This document shows, piece after piece, positions 1-9,498 of a stretch of 64,000 nucleotides of DNA. The translations under genes and the position numbers were made by a program. The stretch is from Liolophura sinensis (Eukaryota > Mollusca > Polyplacophora > Chitonida > Chitonidae). The DNA lies in assembly GCF_032854445.1 (NCBI RefSeq), contig NC_088302.1:6941338-7005337 (forward strand). The letters are read 5' to 3'. Within the stretch, counting starts at the first letter, position 1. Each line of letters opens with the position of its first letter. The notes under the pieces are model-generated. The model did no database searches. It was given only the letters and a program-made list of their open reading frames with translations, and was not told the DNA's origin.

Positions 1-138
1 ATGTATGTATGATTTATTTGTATTAATGAATTAAGAACTATATTGAATGATATTTTAAAATGTACATGGTATCCCAGACGTCGCGCCCCATCCGGGTTTC
101 CATAAAAAAAACACTTTTATTGATCATAATCATAATAA
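1..138. other. Unassigned AT-rich flank
   Basis: AT-rich sequence before the mariner-like remnant. No open frame, terminal repeat or recognised element is seen. It may include the 3' flank or terminal inverted repeat of that transposon, but I cannot find a matching inverted repeat. Confidence 0.4.
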
Positions 139-1040
139 ATGCTCAAACTGCTCTGCAATATTAAACGCATCAATTCTTTTCATCGATTCTCTGCATCAAA
201 CTGTCTTTTCACTCTCCTGAGGGTCTCAGTGGTGATCCTTCGGCACTCAGTTGTTATTGCATCCTTCAAATCATTCAGAGTGCTTGGACGATTCTGGTAC
301 TCTACAGATTTGAGATGTCCCCAAAGCAAATAGTCAATCTGGTGATAGGGGTGGCCACTCCAAGGGACCCCTCCGTCCAATCCATTGTTTAAGGAAAGAT
401 CTGGTTCAAGTAGTTACGCAATTTGAAAAGTGTGCTGGGCCTCCATCTCGCTAAAACAGGAAGTTTTGTCGTCGACTTATGGGACCTTCCTCAAGGTAGT
501 CAAAGAAGAAGGTCTGCAGAAGCTTTAAGTTTTACCAGTAACATTACAATTATTGAAAAAGTAAGGCCCAATGATTTCTTTCTCCCATATTCCAGCCAAC
601 ACCATGATCCTAGGGTTGTTTTGATGGTGTCCCTCCTCTAATTTGGTTTTCTTCTAACCAATAGCGCATATTGTGCCTGTTTACTTGGCCATTCAAATGG
701 AAAATTGCTTCATCACTGAAGAATAGTGAAGAATCCATGTGATCACGCAACCATTCACAGAATGTCAATCGTTTATCTGTGTCATCACCATGTAGAGCTT
801 GCACAAGTTGCACTTTGTACGGATGAAATTTGAGTCATGAGAATACGATGCACTGATGATTTGCTAATCGTTACCTCCTGGCTTATTCTCCTGACTGATT
901 TCACAGGACTTTTAACAACATCCGGAAAACCATGGAGAATGTTTCTTCGTTAGTTGCACTCATTCGTCGCCCACATCTCTCACGATCAGCAACTGATTGT
1001 TTCTTGGAAACGTTTGATCAAACGGCAGACAGTTGTATGG
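139..1040 (-). pseudogene. Mariner-like (DDxD) transposase remnant
   Basis: A broken transposase on the minus strand. Read 5' to 3', a helix-turn-helix remnant (about 900-840) contains KSPVKSVRRISQ and SSVHRIL. Next comes HPYKVQLVQ, then FFSDEAIFHLNG around 700 with the first catalytic Asp. A DGGPAHFS segment near 430 carries the second Asp, and IDYLLWGHLK near 330 carries the third. The spacing between the last two Asp, allowing for a small deletion at SPD/IDY, is close to 40 residues. That is nearer to the DD41D (rosa-like) group than to DD34D mariners. The frame is broken by stops and at least two frameshifts, so it is inactive. Cut-and-paste transposition is the family function. Subfamily placement is inference. 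Confidence 0.75.
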
Positions 1041-1049
1041 TTCAATTGC

Positions 1050-1218
1050 TGGGTCAGCCTTAAATCTTGGTGAAGGACAGGATCCAACATCCTTGTATAC
1101 GACTTCCTTGCGGAACCATAAACTATGGACCCATAGTCCAATTCAGACCTCACCAGAGAACGGTAAAAGTTTAATAAAATACATCGGTGCTAGACTCGAT
1201 CTTAATTATATTGAGAGC
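1050..1218 (-). mobile_element. LINE copy A, left part (post-RT segment)
   Basis: The reverse complement matches the region just after the reverse transcriptase in copies B and D: the stretch with SLVRSKLDYGS and HHQGLRLSLGA in the better copies. Frames here are broken. The match stops abruptly at 1218 after GAGAGC and resumes at 4707. The Penelope-like element 1219-4706 therefore splits this LINE, with essentially no LINE bases lost at the join. Confidence 0.8.
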
Positions 1219-1499
1219 ATGCCCCGATTCTGCTGGTGGTTTTTTACCCCGAGGCGAGGCCTCTGCACAATTATACCAATGAATCTGAATTAAAACAAAA
1301 TGTATAGGACTAACGCTGGGAATAGTGGTGCATGATCCCAGGGCAAGTCAATAAATGATTCGTTTTCACTAAGACCCATTTCCATCCAAATATCGGATAT
1401 ATTTTAGAACATTAAACAGTAAAACATGGTATTCCCACAAAACCGTGTTCCATCTAACTGAACGTTTGTTTGACACTGAATTCCCAAAGCAAACATTTA

Positions 1500-2279
1500 A
1501 CTATTTCCAAATGTGGACATACCAATTGTCTTACATGTCCATAATTTGATACATCCGCCAATTTTATTTCTTCACTGACTGATAAATGTTATTCTGTTAA
1601 TTCATACGTTAACTTACGTTGTATTGGCTCCAACTGTATTTACTTGGTAACTTGCAAGAAGTGTGGTCAGCAGTATGTTGGGAAGACCACCCAGAAACTA
1701 CATCTACGGGTGAACAGGCACCGTAAGTCCGTGCGCCGGAAACAATTGCTAATAGGCAAACACTTCTCTGCCTTCGACCATGACTGGGACCATTTCAGCA
1801 TTCAAATAATAGAATCGGTTTATCCATTACCAAATGAGACAGATGTCAAATTTGAACGTAAAATCCATGAGCTTTTCTAGATGCCAGAAATTGGTTCAGT
1901 CTTCCAGTATTGGTTGAATGATAACGTTATGGGAATCGGCAATGTAAAATCTAGCCAACCACACGACTCCATCATAACAAATTTATTCAAATACCATAAA
2001 CGTAGACCTCGCAGTCAAGGTAGGAGGAAGTTCAACAGAAACATGATTCACAAACACGTTACAGTTAGCTATTTAGTAGGATTGTCATATGACACCAATA
2101 GCATGCATGCTCTATGCACAGTATTATATGCACTGCCATTGAATTTGCTAAAACAGGTCGTTCAAGACGTATCCAATAGCACACACAATTTTAATGTTCC
2201 ACCTCACCTTAAACGTCTGCGTCAAGACATTTCGTATTTTCGATTGTATCACCCTGTAATTACAATTGAAAGTTAACAC
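1500..2279 (+). pseudogene. Penelope-like GIY-YIG endonuclease domain (broken)
   Basis: One reading frame runs from about 1512 to 2279, broken by TAA at 1542-1544 and TAG at 1878-1880. It begins with a Cys-rich lead (KCGHTNCLTC). The endonuclease core follows, with IYLVTCKKCGQQYVGKT (the YVG half of GIY-YIG, preceded by a CxxC pair), then LRVNRHRKS and an FDHDWDHF motif. The Cys pair inside the core and the downstream His residues suggest the zinc-binding variant known from Naiad-type elements. After 1881 the frame continues with GLND-like residues (YWLNDNVMGIGNV) and a basic KRRPRSQGRRK stretch that leads toward the RT. The usual role is nicking target DNA to prime reverse transcription. It is not functional here because of the two stops. 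Confidence 0.8.
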
Positions 2280-2389
2280 GATTGACTCCTTCTGAAGACA
2301 AGTTATTTAGACAGAGGCCTTTAATTAACTTACTACGCATTTTTAATGCGCCTAATTATTCAATATCCAAGAGCCCCCTTGCATATCCT

Positions 2390-4100
2390 ATGAGTATACA
2401 AAGCTTATCGCTTCCAAAATTTTCAATTATTCCCAGGCCATCAAGGAGTTCGATTTGGCGACGTATACTTCTGGTGGCTATAACTGTGATTGTGAATTCT
2501 CAGTTTTTACCTACGACAAATGTAAACATATCTTGACTGGTAACTTTAATATTATAAAGAATGATGATCTAAGGAATCTCCTTGTGAGAGGTCCTAAGTA
2601 TAGAGAAAGAGAAGTGTCAACATTAGATTCAACATAAAAATTATCATCTCAGCGCTTGAGGAATATGTTAAAAAATGGTCAAAACGGGAGAAAGTGGATT
2701 CTTCGGTACTTAACGATTGGCTTGAGATTGTGAAAAAGGTTAGTTTACCTATGCACTCTATAGACTTTGATGCTGTACCTAAAGCTAAACCGGTTTTGAA
2801 GAATCCCACTGTGCAAGAAACGCTCACTGGCCTTCATAGTAAATTTGTCATCACTGTAGCAGACAAGGCTCCCAATAATGTCATCTTTTTTTTCCCAAGA
2901 ATTATTATTATCAAATTCTTGCTCAAGAGCTGTGTACATCTATAACAACGTCTACGTATTCTGCTACTACATGTACTCTGGAGGAACTATTTAATAAACA
3001 CAAAACCTTTCTTAAAGAAAGGCGCATAAATATACCTACCCGTCACACAGAAATACCACAACTTTACTGGATTCCTAAAATGCATAAACCCCCATACAAG
3101 GCTCGATGTATTGCGGGTTCAAGAAGTTGTACCACCAAACTCTTGTCGACCCTACTTACGAGAGCGTGACAGGAAGGAAAGTCATTTTGGAATAAGTATT
3201 GTTGTGCCATAACAAAAACGTCAGGTGTCAACTGCATGTGGATTCTGAACAACTCCAAACGTCTTACAGAAGAACTTGATGCTCATATGCGTATACCGTA
3301 CAAAGACGTATCTTTAATAATAAGGCTTTCATGGGATGTTACATTATATATTGGAGTACGTGAATTTCTCATAAATAGCATCTGTGTGAAATTCGAGGAT
3401 ACCATTTACCAACAGTGCATAGGTATTCCAATGGGTACCAATTGTGCGCCTCTTTTGGCAGACCTATACTTGTTTTCATATGAATACGACTATATGCATA
3501 AATCCCTTAAAAGCAATATCTTTAAAGCTCGATCCTTTTCATTCACCAAGCGGTATATTGATGATCTACTGGCGTTAAAAAAACCCCATATTGCTGAAGC
3601 GTTGAAGGAAATCTATCATCCTTCATTGGATTTAAAGGAGACAACAGATAGTCTTGATGGTACACCTTATTTGGATCTATATCTGTACAAAGACGAACAA
3701 GGTCTCCTTTGTACGCCGCCTTTACGACAAAAGGGATAATTTCAATTTTCATATTGTAAAATATCCTTATTCGGATAGCAATATACCAAAGGGTCCTTGC
3801 ATATGGCGTGTACATATCTCGCCTTGTAGCATTTGTCAGATATTGCGTAAATTGTGATGACTTTAATCTGCGTCACAAGTTGCCAGTTCAAAAACTAGTG
3901 CCGCCGTCGTATAAGTGAAATATTCTTGAGTACGGCGTAAACACCAATCAAACAAAAAAAAAATCAAAAACTAGTGTGTCAGGGATACTCCATCAAACGC
4001 CTTCATTCAAAGTTTCTCAAATTTTACAATGGGTATAACACTCTCGTTGGCAGGTATGGACAGAGCGTTCAGAATCTCTGGCGATCTGCATTGTGATCAA
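2390..4100 (+). pseudogene. Penelope-like reverse transcriptase (broken, motif A lost)
   Basis: Several frames together read as a Penelope-type RT. They show GGYNCDCEFS with RGPKYRE (2470-2610), ALEEYVKKW and VLNDWLEIV (2650-2740), VITVADKAPNNV (2850-2880), IPQLYWIPKMHKPPYKARC (3055-3110), IGIPMGTNCAPLLADLYL (3420-3475) and the catalytic RYIDDLLAL near 3555. Downstream are LYDKRDNFNF and, after a SINE insertion at 3901-3963, a YNTLVGRYGQSVQNLW-like tail near 4030-4080. The segment that should hold RT motif A (catalytic Asp followed by STLYT) is missing near 3340, and frames shift near 2890, 3130 and 3740. Family function is target-primed reverse transcription. This copy is dead. Confidence 0.8.
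3901..3963 (+). repeat. Truncated SINE 3' end with 13-bp target-site duplication
   Basis: Only the last 63 bp of the main SINE family is present: GTCGTATAAGTGAAATATTC, then GAGTACGGCGTAAA and an A-rich end. It is flanked by perfect copies of TCAAAAACTAGTG (3888-3900 and 3964-3976). Removing the insert restores the Penelope-like RT reading through this point. It is a severely 5'-truncated retroposition event younger than its host element. Confidence 0.92.
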
Positions 4101-4149
4101 CCACATAGACGCCGCTGTTATCCTTACGTACATATCTATCGTGTACATG

Positions 4150-4640
4150 GTATTTCACAACATAGATGGCGCTGGTTGCCGAGTGTAACGTCTGTCTTGT
4201 AGACAGATTTTATACAGACCAGAATGTCATGTGTAACATCATACATAACGCCTCTTGTACCATGAAATCCTTACGTAATTGTCCATTACTTATAAATCAC
4301 AATCTGTTCGGTTAAGGTCTATAACGCTCGTCATTTTCGAACTGGATCTAATACCGTTTAACCTCCGGCTAGGGGCCAGAAAGGCAGCCATGCTTATTAC
4401 ATCTGCATGATGTCTTCATGAACACTTGCTATCAAAGGGAGACTGAGATACCTTGTCTAATTGTTATTTGGCCTGGAACTCATTCATGGACTACGAATTT
4501 GAACTTTGATGTGGAATTCATGCCTGGAATATCCACTGCATCATTGAAAACTGATGATCGCTTCTCTCTTGTGTGTTACCTGCTTTATTTCCTATTTCTT
4601 ACATACCTTTGACTTTGGGAACTAGTATTAAAGGTTCTTT
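4150..4640 (+). repeat. 3' non-coding part of the Penelope-like element
   Basis: This segment recurs in inverse orientation at 10159-10565. Shared landmarks include TTTTATACAGACCAG, GCAGCCATGCTTATTACATC, CCTTGTCTAATTGTTATTTG and ACTAGTATTA at the far end. A short similar motif appears twice 188 bp apart, GCCTGGAACTCATTCATGGA at 4471 and GCCTGGAACGCCCTTTACGG at 4659, which may be the edge of the pseudo-LTR repeats typical of Penelope elements. No coding potential is seen. Confidence 0.7.
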
Positions 4641-4706
4641 TGGAAATGGACATTATCGGCCTGGAACGCCCTTTACGGATTACGAATGTCGGACATGACG
4701 CTTACA

Positions 4707-5168
4707 TTTGTACATTTAGCTTTAAGCATTTTTATATCAGGTATAAAGGACACCTTACTATCAAATATTAGTCCTAAAAATTTAGTTTGTCCAACAATCT
4801 TTACAGGTTCACCACAAAATATAAGCTCGGGGTCTAAATGAAGTTTCCATTTATTACAAAAATGCATACGAACAGTTTTAGATGTTGAAAATCAAAAACC
4901 ATTTTCAGTTGCCCCTTTCTGCACCTGACGTTCGGTATTACTAGCCCAGTAGCATATAAGGAAATCGTCAACATATTAGGGATCCACTGTGACAGTTTAT
5001 GTTTTGGCTAAGCTTTTTATTTTAATGCTAAACAATATATGTCTCAGAAAGAGTGGGCCCCATCCCCAACTCACGATCAGGTAAATATTCTGATATTAAT
5101 ATCGGTAATCTATCTTTAAGACACAAATCAGAAGGCCTTTTAAAATTTAATATTTCCATGTGGTCTCG
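4707..5168 (-). mobile_element. LINE copy A, right part (reverse transcriptase segment)
   Basis: Minus-strand LINE sequence continuing from 1050-1218. It encodes, with breaks, FKRPSDLCLKDRLPILIS, GPTLSET, YVDDFLICYWAS, TENGF, MHFCNKWKLHLDPELIFCG and TKFLGLIFDSKVSFI. Relative to copy C it lacks the PQGSILSPT segment and part of the region after YVDD. It stops near 5168, where plus-strand LINE copy B begins, a junction of oppositely oriented fragments. Confidence 0.85.
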
Positions 5169-5363
5169 TAAAGATAATAATAAGCCTAGTGGCCCCACAG
5201 AGGGTCCATCTAAGGCCACTAGGGACCCTGTACTAACTTTGAATAGGTTTGGATAGTTGGAGGACGTTGGATACATCGCCCGCACCAGGGCCCAGCCGAT
5301 TTCCAAGGAAGGGTGGCCAAGATTCAAACATAAAGATAAATCCCCTATACGCCTCACTCCATA

Positions 5364-8300
5364 ATGTCTTCCTTAGACAAAATTATACAGGGGAATTGTC
5401 GAGGTCTTTAGGCAAATTTTATTGAAATAACACAGCTAGTTCAAGCTTTCCGCGAGCTTGTGGCAGCTCCTCTGTTTTTAAAAGCAATAATATAATTCAC
5501 AGCCCTGTTGATCTCGTTAATGAGCTTCACACTGTGACCGTCCGTTTCTTTGTCAGAAACATTTACTTTGTCAGTCTATGAATTACATAACTTGAAGAAA
5601 AAACAACTGCCATCCCATTTTTTTAATATTAGGTGATTTTAATGCCCATAACCCCTTATGGGGCAGTAATAATATAATTAATAAAGGCAAAACGTTGGAA
5701 GATTTTTTTTATAGAAAGATGAACTGTGTTATTTCAATGATGGTTCTAATACCTATTTACACCCAGGGAATGGTTCATATTCTGCTATCGATCTCACTTT
5801 TACGGATCCATCACTTCTCCTGGATTTTTCTTGGAAGGTGCATGACGATCTGATTGGTAGTGACCATTTTCCTATTGTCCTGGTGCATATCACTTCTAAT
5901 TCTTTAGAACGTGTAGCAAGGTGGAAGTTCGATAAAACAGATTGGGTGGGTATTAAGATGTTCTGTCAGGCTGATATCACTCCAGAGAATCTGCGTTGCC
6001 CCTTTGTTCATATTTAATGAACTTATGTTAACAGCAGCTGATAGAAACATACCAAAGACCTTGACAAATCCCAAATCCAAAAGTAAACCCTGGTACGACA
6101 ATGACTGTCGCATTGCCATAAAGGACTTGAAAAAGGGAGGGCACAGATTTAACCATTGTCCTAATAATAATAATTTAAACCCGGTTCGTGTATTTAGAGC
6201 TAAATCGCGTCGATTACTCAAGTCCAAGAGACGGTCTTGGCGAAATTTTATTTCAGGCATGCGCAAGATCTGGAACATGGTTCAGAAACTTAAGGGCAAA
6301 AGCAATAAAGCCAAAGGTCAGCATTTAAGAAATGGAGATTTCTTGAAACCAACAAGCTTTTATCTAATATTCAATGTGGTTTTTGTCAAGGAAGATCTAC
6401 TTAGATCACCTTGTGCGGTTTGAAACCTTTATTCGTGATGGATTTGTTAATAATGAACATGTGGTGCCGATATGTTTTGATTTTGAAAAGGCCCACGACA
6501 TCACATGGAAAGGTGGTATTTTAAAAGACCTCGCTGATATAGGCCTTAAAGGTTGTTTACCTATATTTATCTAAAGTTTTTATCTGATGGTAATTTTAAG
6601 GTACGGGTGGAGGTCCACTCTCTCTGACTCTCACGCGCAGGAGATGGGTGTACCCCTGGGCAGTATACTATCCCCTACTCCATTTAACATCAAAATAATC
6701 TGGCTAAAAGTCTTACATCTGGTACAGAGGGTTCTTTGTATGTTGATGATTTCCTTATATGCTACCGCGATAAAAATACGAATAACATCGAACGTCAGTT
6801 GCAGTTTAATCTCAATATGATGGTGAAATAGGCAGTTGCCAATGGTTTTAGATTTTCTACATCTAAAACAGTCGGTATGCATTCTCATAATAAACGGAAA
6901 CTTCATCTAGATCCCGAGCTTCAATTTTGTGGGGAACCTGTACAAATCGTGGAGGAAAAAAACTTTTAGGAATTATATTTAATCAGAAATTATCTTTTAT
7001 ACCTCATATTAAAATGCTTAAAGCTAAATGTACAGAGGCTCTCGATACGATTAAGGTCGCGTCTAGTACCAATATAAAAAAGCTAAATGTACAAGAGGGT
7101 TTGTGTCGTGTCTAGTACCAATATAAAAAAGCTAAATGTACAAGAGGGCTCGATATAATTAAGGTCGTGTCTAGCACCAATTGGGGTGCTGATCAACCTG
7201 TTGTATTTAATGTATATCCTTCTCTGGTGATGTCTAAATTGGACTATGGATCAATCATTTACGGTTCCGCGAGGAAATTATATCTTTTGGATCCAGTCCA
7301 TCACCAAGGTTTAAGGCTCAGCCTTGGCGCTTTTAGAACCTCCCCAGTAGAATGTTTATACGTGGAGGCTAATGAGCCTTCTTTATATAACCGACTTATA
7401 AAACTGAGCCTTCAATATGCTACAAAGCTTAAAGCTCATCCAACAAACCCTGCCTACGACTGTGTTTATTATCCATCATATGTAGATAAATTTAATAAAT
7501 GTCCTAACGGGATCCCTCCGTTTGGTCTTCGTCCATGCTTTCGGGGCTAACACCCAGCTAGAGGAAATAGGTCCGATGTCTTTTCCGAAGTCTCCTCCAT
7601 GTCTACTTCTACAACCGAAATTAATATTTGTAAGCATAAAAAATCAGATACAAATCCTCTTGTAATTCAGCAAAGTTTTGCTAAAATTATGGCTAATTAT
7701 ATGGATTATGAATTTATATACACTGACGGGTCAAAGAATGAGGACAGGGCTGCGGCTGTCCGAGATCAGGGAGTCTCATCTCTTCGTCTTCGATCTTCTT
7801 CTTCAATCTTCTCTGCCTTATATGTTTTTTTTCTGGGCGTGCCCAGAAGGCAATGGTGTGCAGTGACTCGCTCCCCTGCCTTTTGGCAATACAGAATAAT
7901 AAATTTAAAAATCCGTAGCCTTACATATAAAGTTAATTAAAAGAGGTAAAGATATTATATTCTGTTGAATACCGAGCCATATTGATATCCATGGAAACAC
8001 AGTCGTGCACAGGGAGGCAAAGGCTGCCCTAAATAAATCAATATCAAAAGTTAAAATTCCATATACTGATTTTAGATCGAACATCCTTAAATATATTCGT
8101 CGCCTTTGGCAGGGTTAATGGAACTTGCAGTTCCAGAATAAACTGCATGCTGTTCGTCCTGTCATTGGTTACAATTCCTATAGTTGTGGAATGTCTCGTA
8201 CAGATCAGGTAGTTTTTAACGAGGTGTCGTGTAGGGCATTCTTGTTTAACAAACAATTTCATCTTGGATGGGAGCAATGCTCCCGAGTGTGTTGGATGTG

Positions 8301-8449
8301 ATGCCCAATATAGTATCAAACATATCCTGGTTGACTGTGTTCGGCAAACATTTTACACAGTCGGCTCCATAGCTGATTTGTTTGACAGCATCGCTGGCGA
8401 TGTTGTCATCCATTATTTAGGGGCCATTGGCCTTTATAATAAGATATAA
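5364..8449 (+). pseudogene. LINE ORF2 polyprotein, copy B (broken)
   Basis: ORF2 would start at the ATG at 5364 (MSSLDKIIQG), directly after the end of ORF1. Domains in order are: EEP endonuclease with LGDFNAHNPLWG at 5625-5670; a linker with KSKPWYDNDC (6080-6110); RT with CGFRQGRSTLD-like sequence at 6380, the FDFEKAHDITW motif A region near 6480, EMGVPLGSILSPT near 6645 and YVDDFLICY near 6740; a thumb region to 7550; RNase H with FIYTDGSK at 7715-7740; and a C-terminal CGCDAQYSIKHILVDC-like zinc region (8290-8340). Frameshifts, stops and deletions separate these parts. Role: nicking of target DNA and target-primed reverse transcription. Inactive. Confidence 0.85.
7022..7165 (+). repeat. 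49-bp tandem duplication inside LINE B ORF2
   Basis: The stretch starting GCTAAATGTACA and ending GTACCAATATAAAAAA occurs in tandem. A first variant copy starts at 7023, a second at 7082 and a third partial copy at 7131 that continues into normal LINE sequence. The repeated piece covers the end of the RT thumb region (KAKCT...). It introduces extra codons and is absent from copies D and F. Confidence 0.85.
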
Positions 8450-8705
8450 ATTTTAATTATTAATAACATATACAGATAAAAGATACATATACAGTTTTTC
8501 TAGATAAATTATTTTTTAAAATGTAATGATTATCGAGCTTTATCTGTTTTGTTTTTTCTTATCTGATTTGAAACCTGTCCGAAAAGTTTTGTTTCGTGTT
8601 TGATGTTTTCACCACTATATCGAAAACCTGCACCGCCTCGTGTGTCTAGCTTGTTTTCACGACAATATGGCTGATATATTGGCGATGTGGCGTTATGCCA
8701 TAATC

Positions 8706-8886
8706 ATTCTTTCATCAATTTATCGCGATCTTAAGGATAGTGCTATCGGCAGCTCGTAAAACAAGCTCATTAAATTTTAATATTGGATCGTCTGCTGCAT
8801 CGAGAGTCTCTGGCGTAACATCAGTCTACAACAATGTGGTCCAACCTGTACCGAATTTCCACCTTTTTACACGTTCTAAAGAATTA
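8706..8886 (-). mobile_element. LINE fragment, ORF2 endonuclease segment
   Basis: The reverse complement matches the end of the EEP domain and the following linker of copies C and F (the LKFNELVLRAADR-like segment). It abuts the 3' tail of copy B on the left. At about 8887 it abuts a plus-strand 5' UTR of the same family. Confidence 0.8.
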
Positions 8887-9498
8887 GACCCCGGTGTTAT
8901 CTCCCAGGTGAAAAGAATAGGGCCTCAGCCCTCTATGCAAGCTTGTTGTAGAAGGTGACTAACCTAGAACTCTCCCGCTTGGACTCGGTGAATAACTTCT
9001 AGGTTCTACGAGAGGCATCCGGGGAGCGACCTGTTTGACGTTGGTTGCGACCCGTAATCTCCGATGGCGGGATACTGGTGGCTGAGGGCGTGTTGGCCTT
9101 GGAAGACCCTTGCGCCCAAAACTCCACTTTAGCCCTTACATGGAGAGAGACAGGTGGTCGGATCAGCACGGTCCTCTCAATCGGCTTTGTCACGTCTTGC
9201 CTCTGCGTGGCCTGACAAATGTTCAACTGAAAAATTTGAAACAATATATCTTATCAGGGCGCCCGGAAATTGGTCTCGCTCTCTAGTACTTCTCTACAAA
9301 CATTGCTTGCCAATGGGGTCAAACGAGTAACATTTGTTGCTACTCAAACCTCTTTGACTTTGCCCATTGGAAACGGCAAACCTAGTCCTATTTCTGTGCA
9401 ACTTTCTTGCTCAATCCAGACTTTATCAATGCAACAAGTTAAACCAGTAAAATATCGAACAAACACATAAACCTGAACCCAATCCCATTAAAAATAAT
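8887..9498 (+). mobile_element. LINE fragment, 5' UTR joined to ORF1 end
   Basis: The part from about 8887 to 9200 matches the LINE 5' UTR of copy C (39964-40250), with landmarks AGAATAGGGCCTCAGCCC, CTAACCTAGAACTC and GTGGCTGAGGGCGTGTTGG. At about 9250 it jumps to the 3' half of ORF1 (SLQT, VKRVTFVATQTSLT, SISVQLS). Most of ORF1 including the zinc knuckles is deleted. It ends near 9498 against a minus-strand LINE fragment. Confidence 0.8.

Larger units (their letters stand above)
1219..4706 (+). mobile_element. Penelope-like element with upstream GIY-YIG (Naiad-type order)
   Basis: A 3.5 kb insertion in LINE copy A. It contains, in order on the plus strand, a Cys-rich GIY-YIG endonuclease (about 1500-1880), a linker region (1881-2276), a reverse transcriptase (about 2390-3740), a thumb-like region (3740-4100) and a non-coding 3' part. 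Canonical Penelope elements carry the endonuclease after the RT. The reverse order seen here is that of the permuted Naiad/Hydra-type lineage. No RT lies upstream of the endonuclease and no second endonuclease follows the RT, so a tandem of canonical copies is unlikely. Stops, frameshifts and a missing RT motif A make it inactive. The element limits are set by the LINE sequence on either side. Confidence 0.78.
5169..8700 (+). mobile_element. LINE copy B, 5'-truncated
   Basis: It starts in the last part of ORF1 (GPTEGPSKATRDPV at 5190-5230), continues through ORF2 (5364-8449) and a 3' UTR, and ends near 8700 with GATGTGGCGTTATGCCATAA and ATTC-like repeats. The 3' end matches the tails of copies C, E and F. 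Large internal deletions remove the N-terminal endonuclease part and the fingers part of the RT. The family is a two-ORF, RNase H-bearing non-LTR element, probably of the I/Nimb-like group. The clade is inferred from domain content only. Confidence 0.88.

Noticed and set aside
1620-4100. Two tandem canonical Penelope elements instead of one permuted element
   Set aside because: No RT precedes the endonuclease and none follows the RT with an endonuclease. LINE sequence bounds the insertion tightly on both sides. Kept only as an alternative to test.
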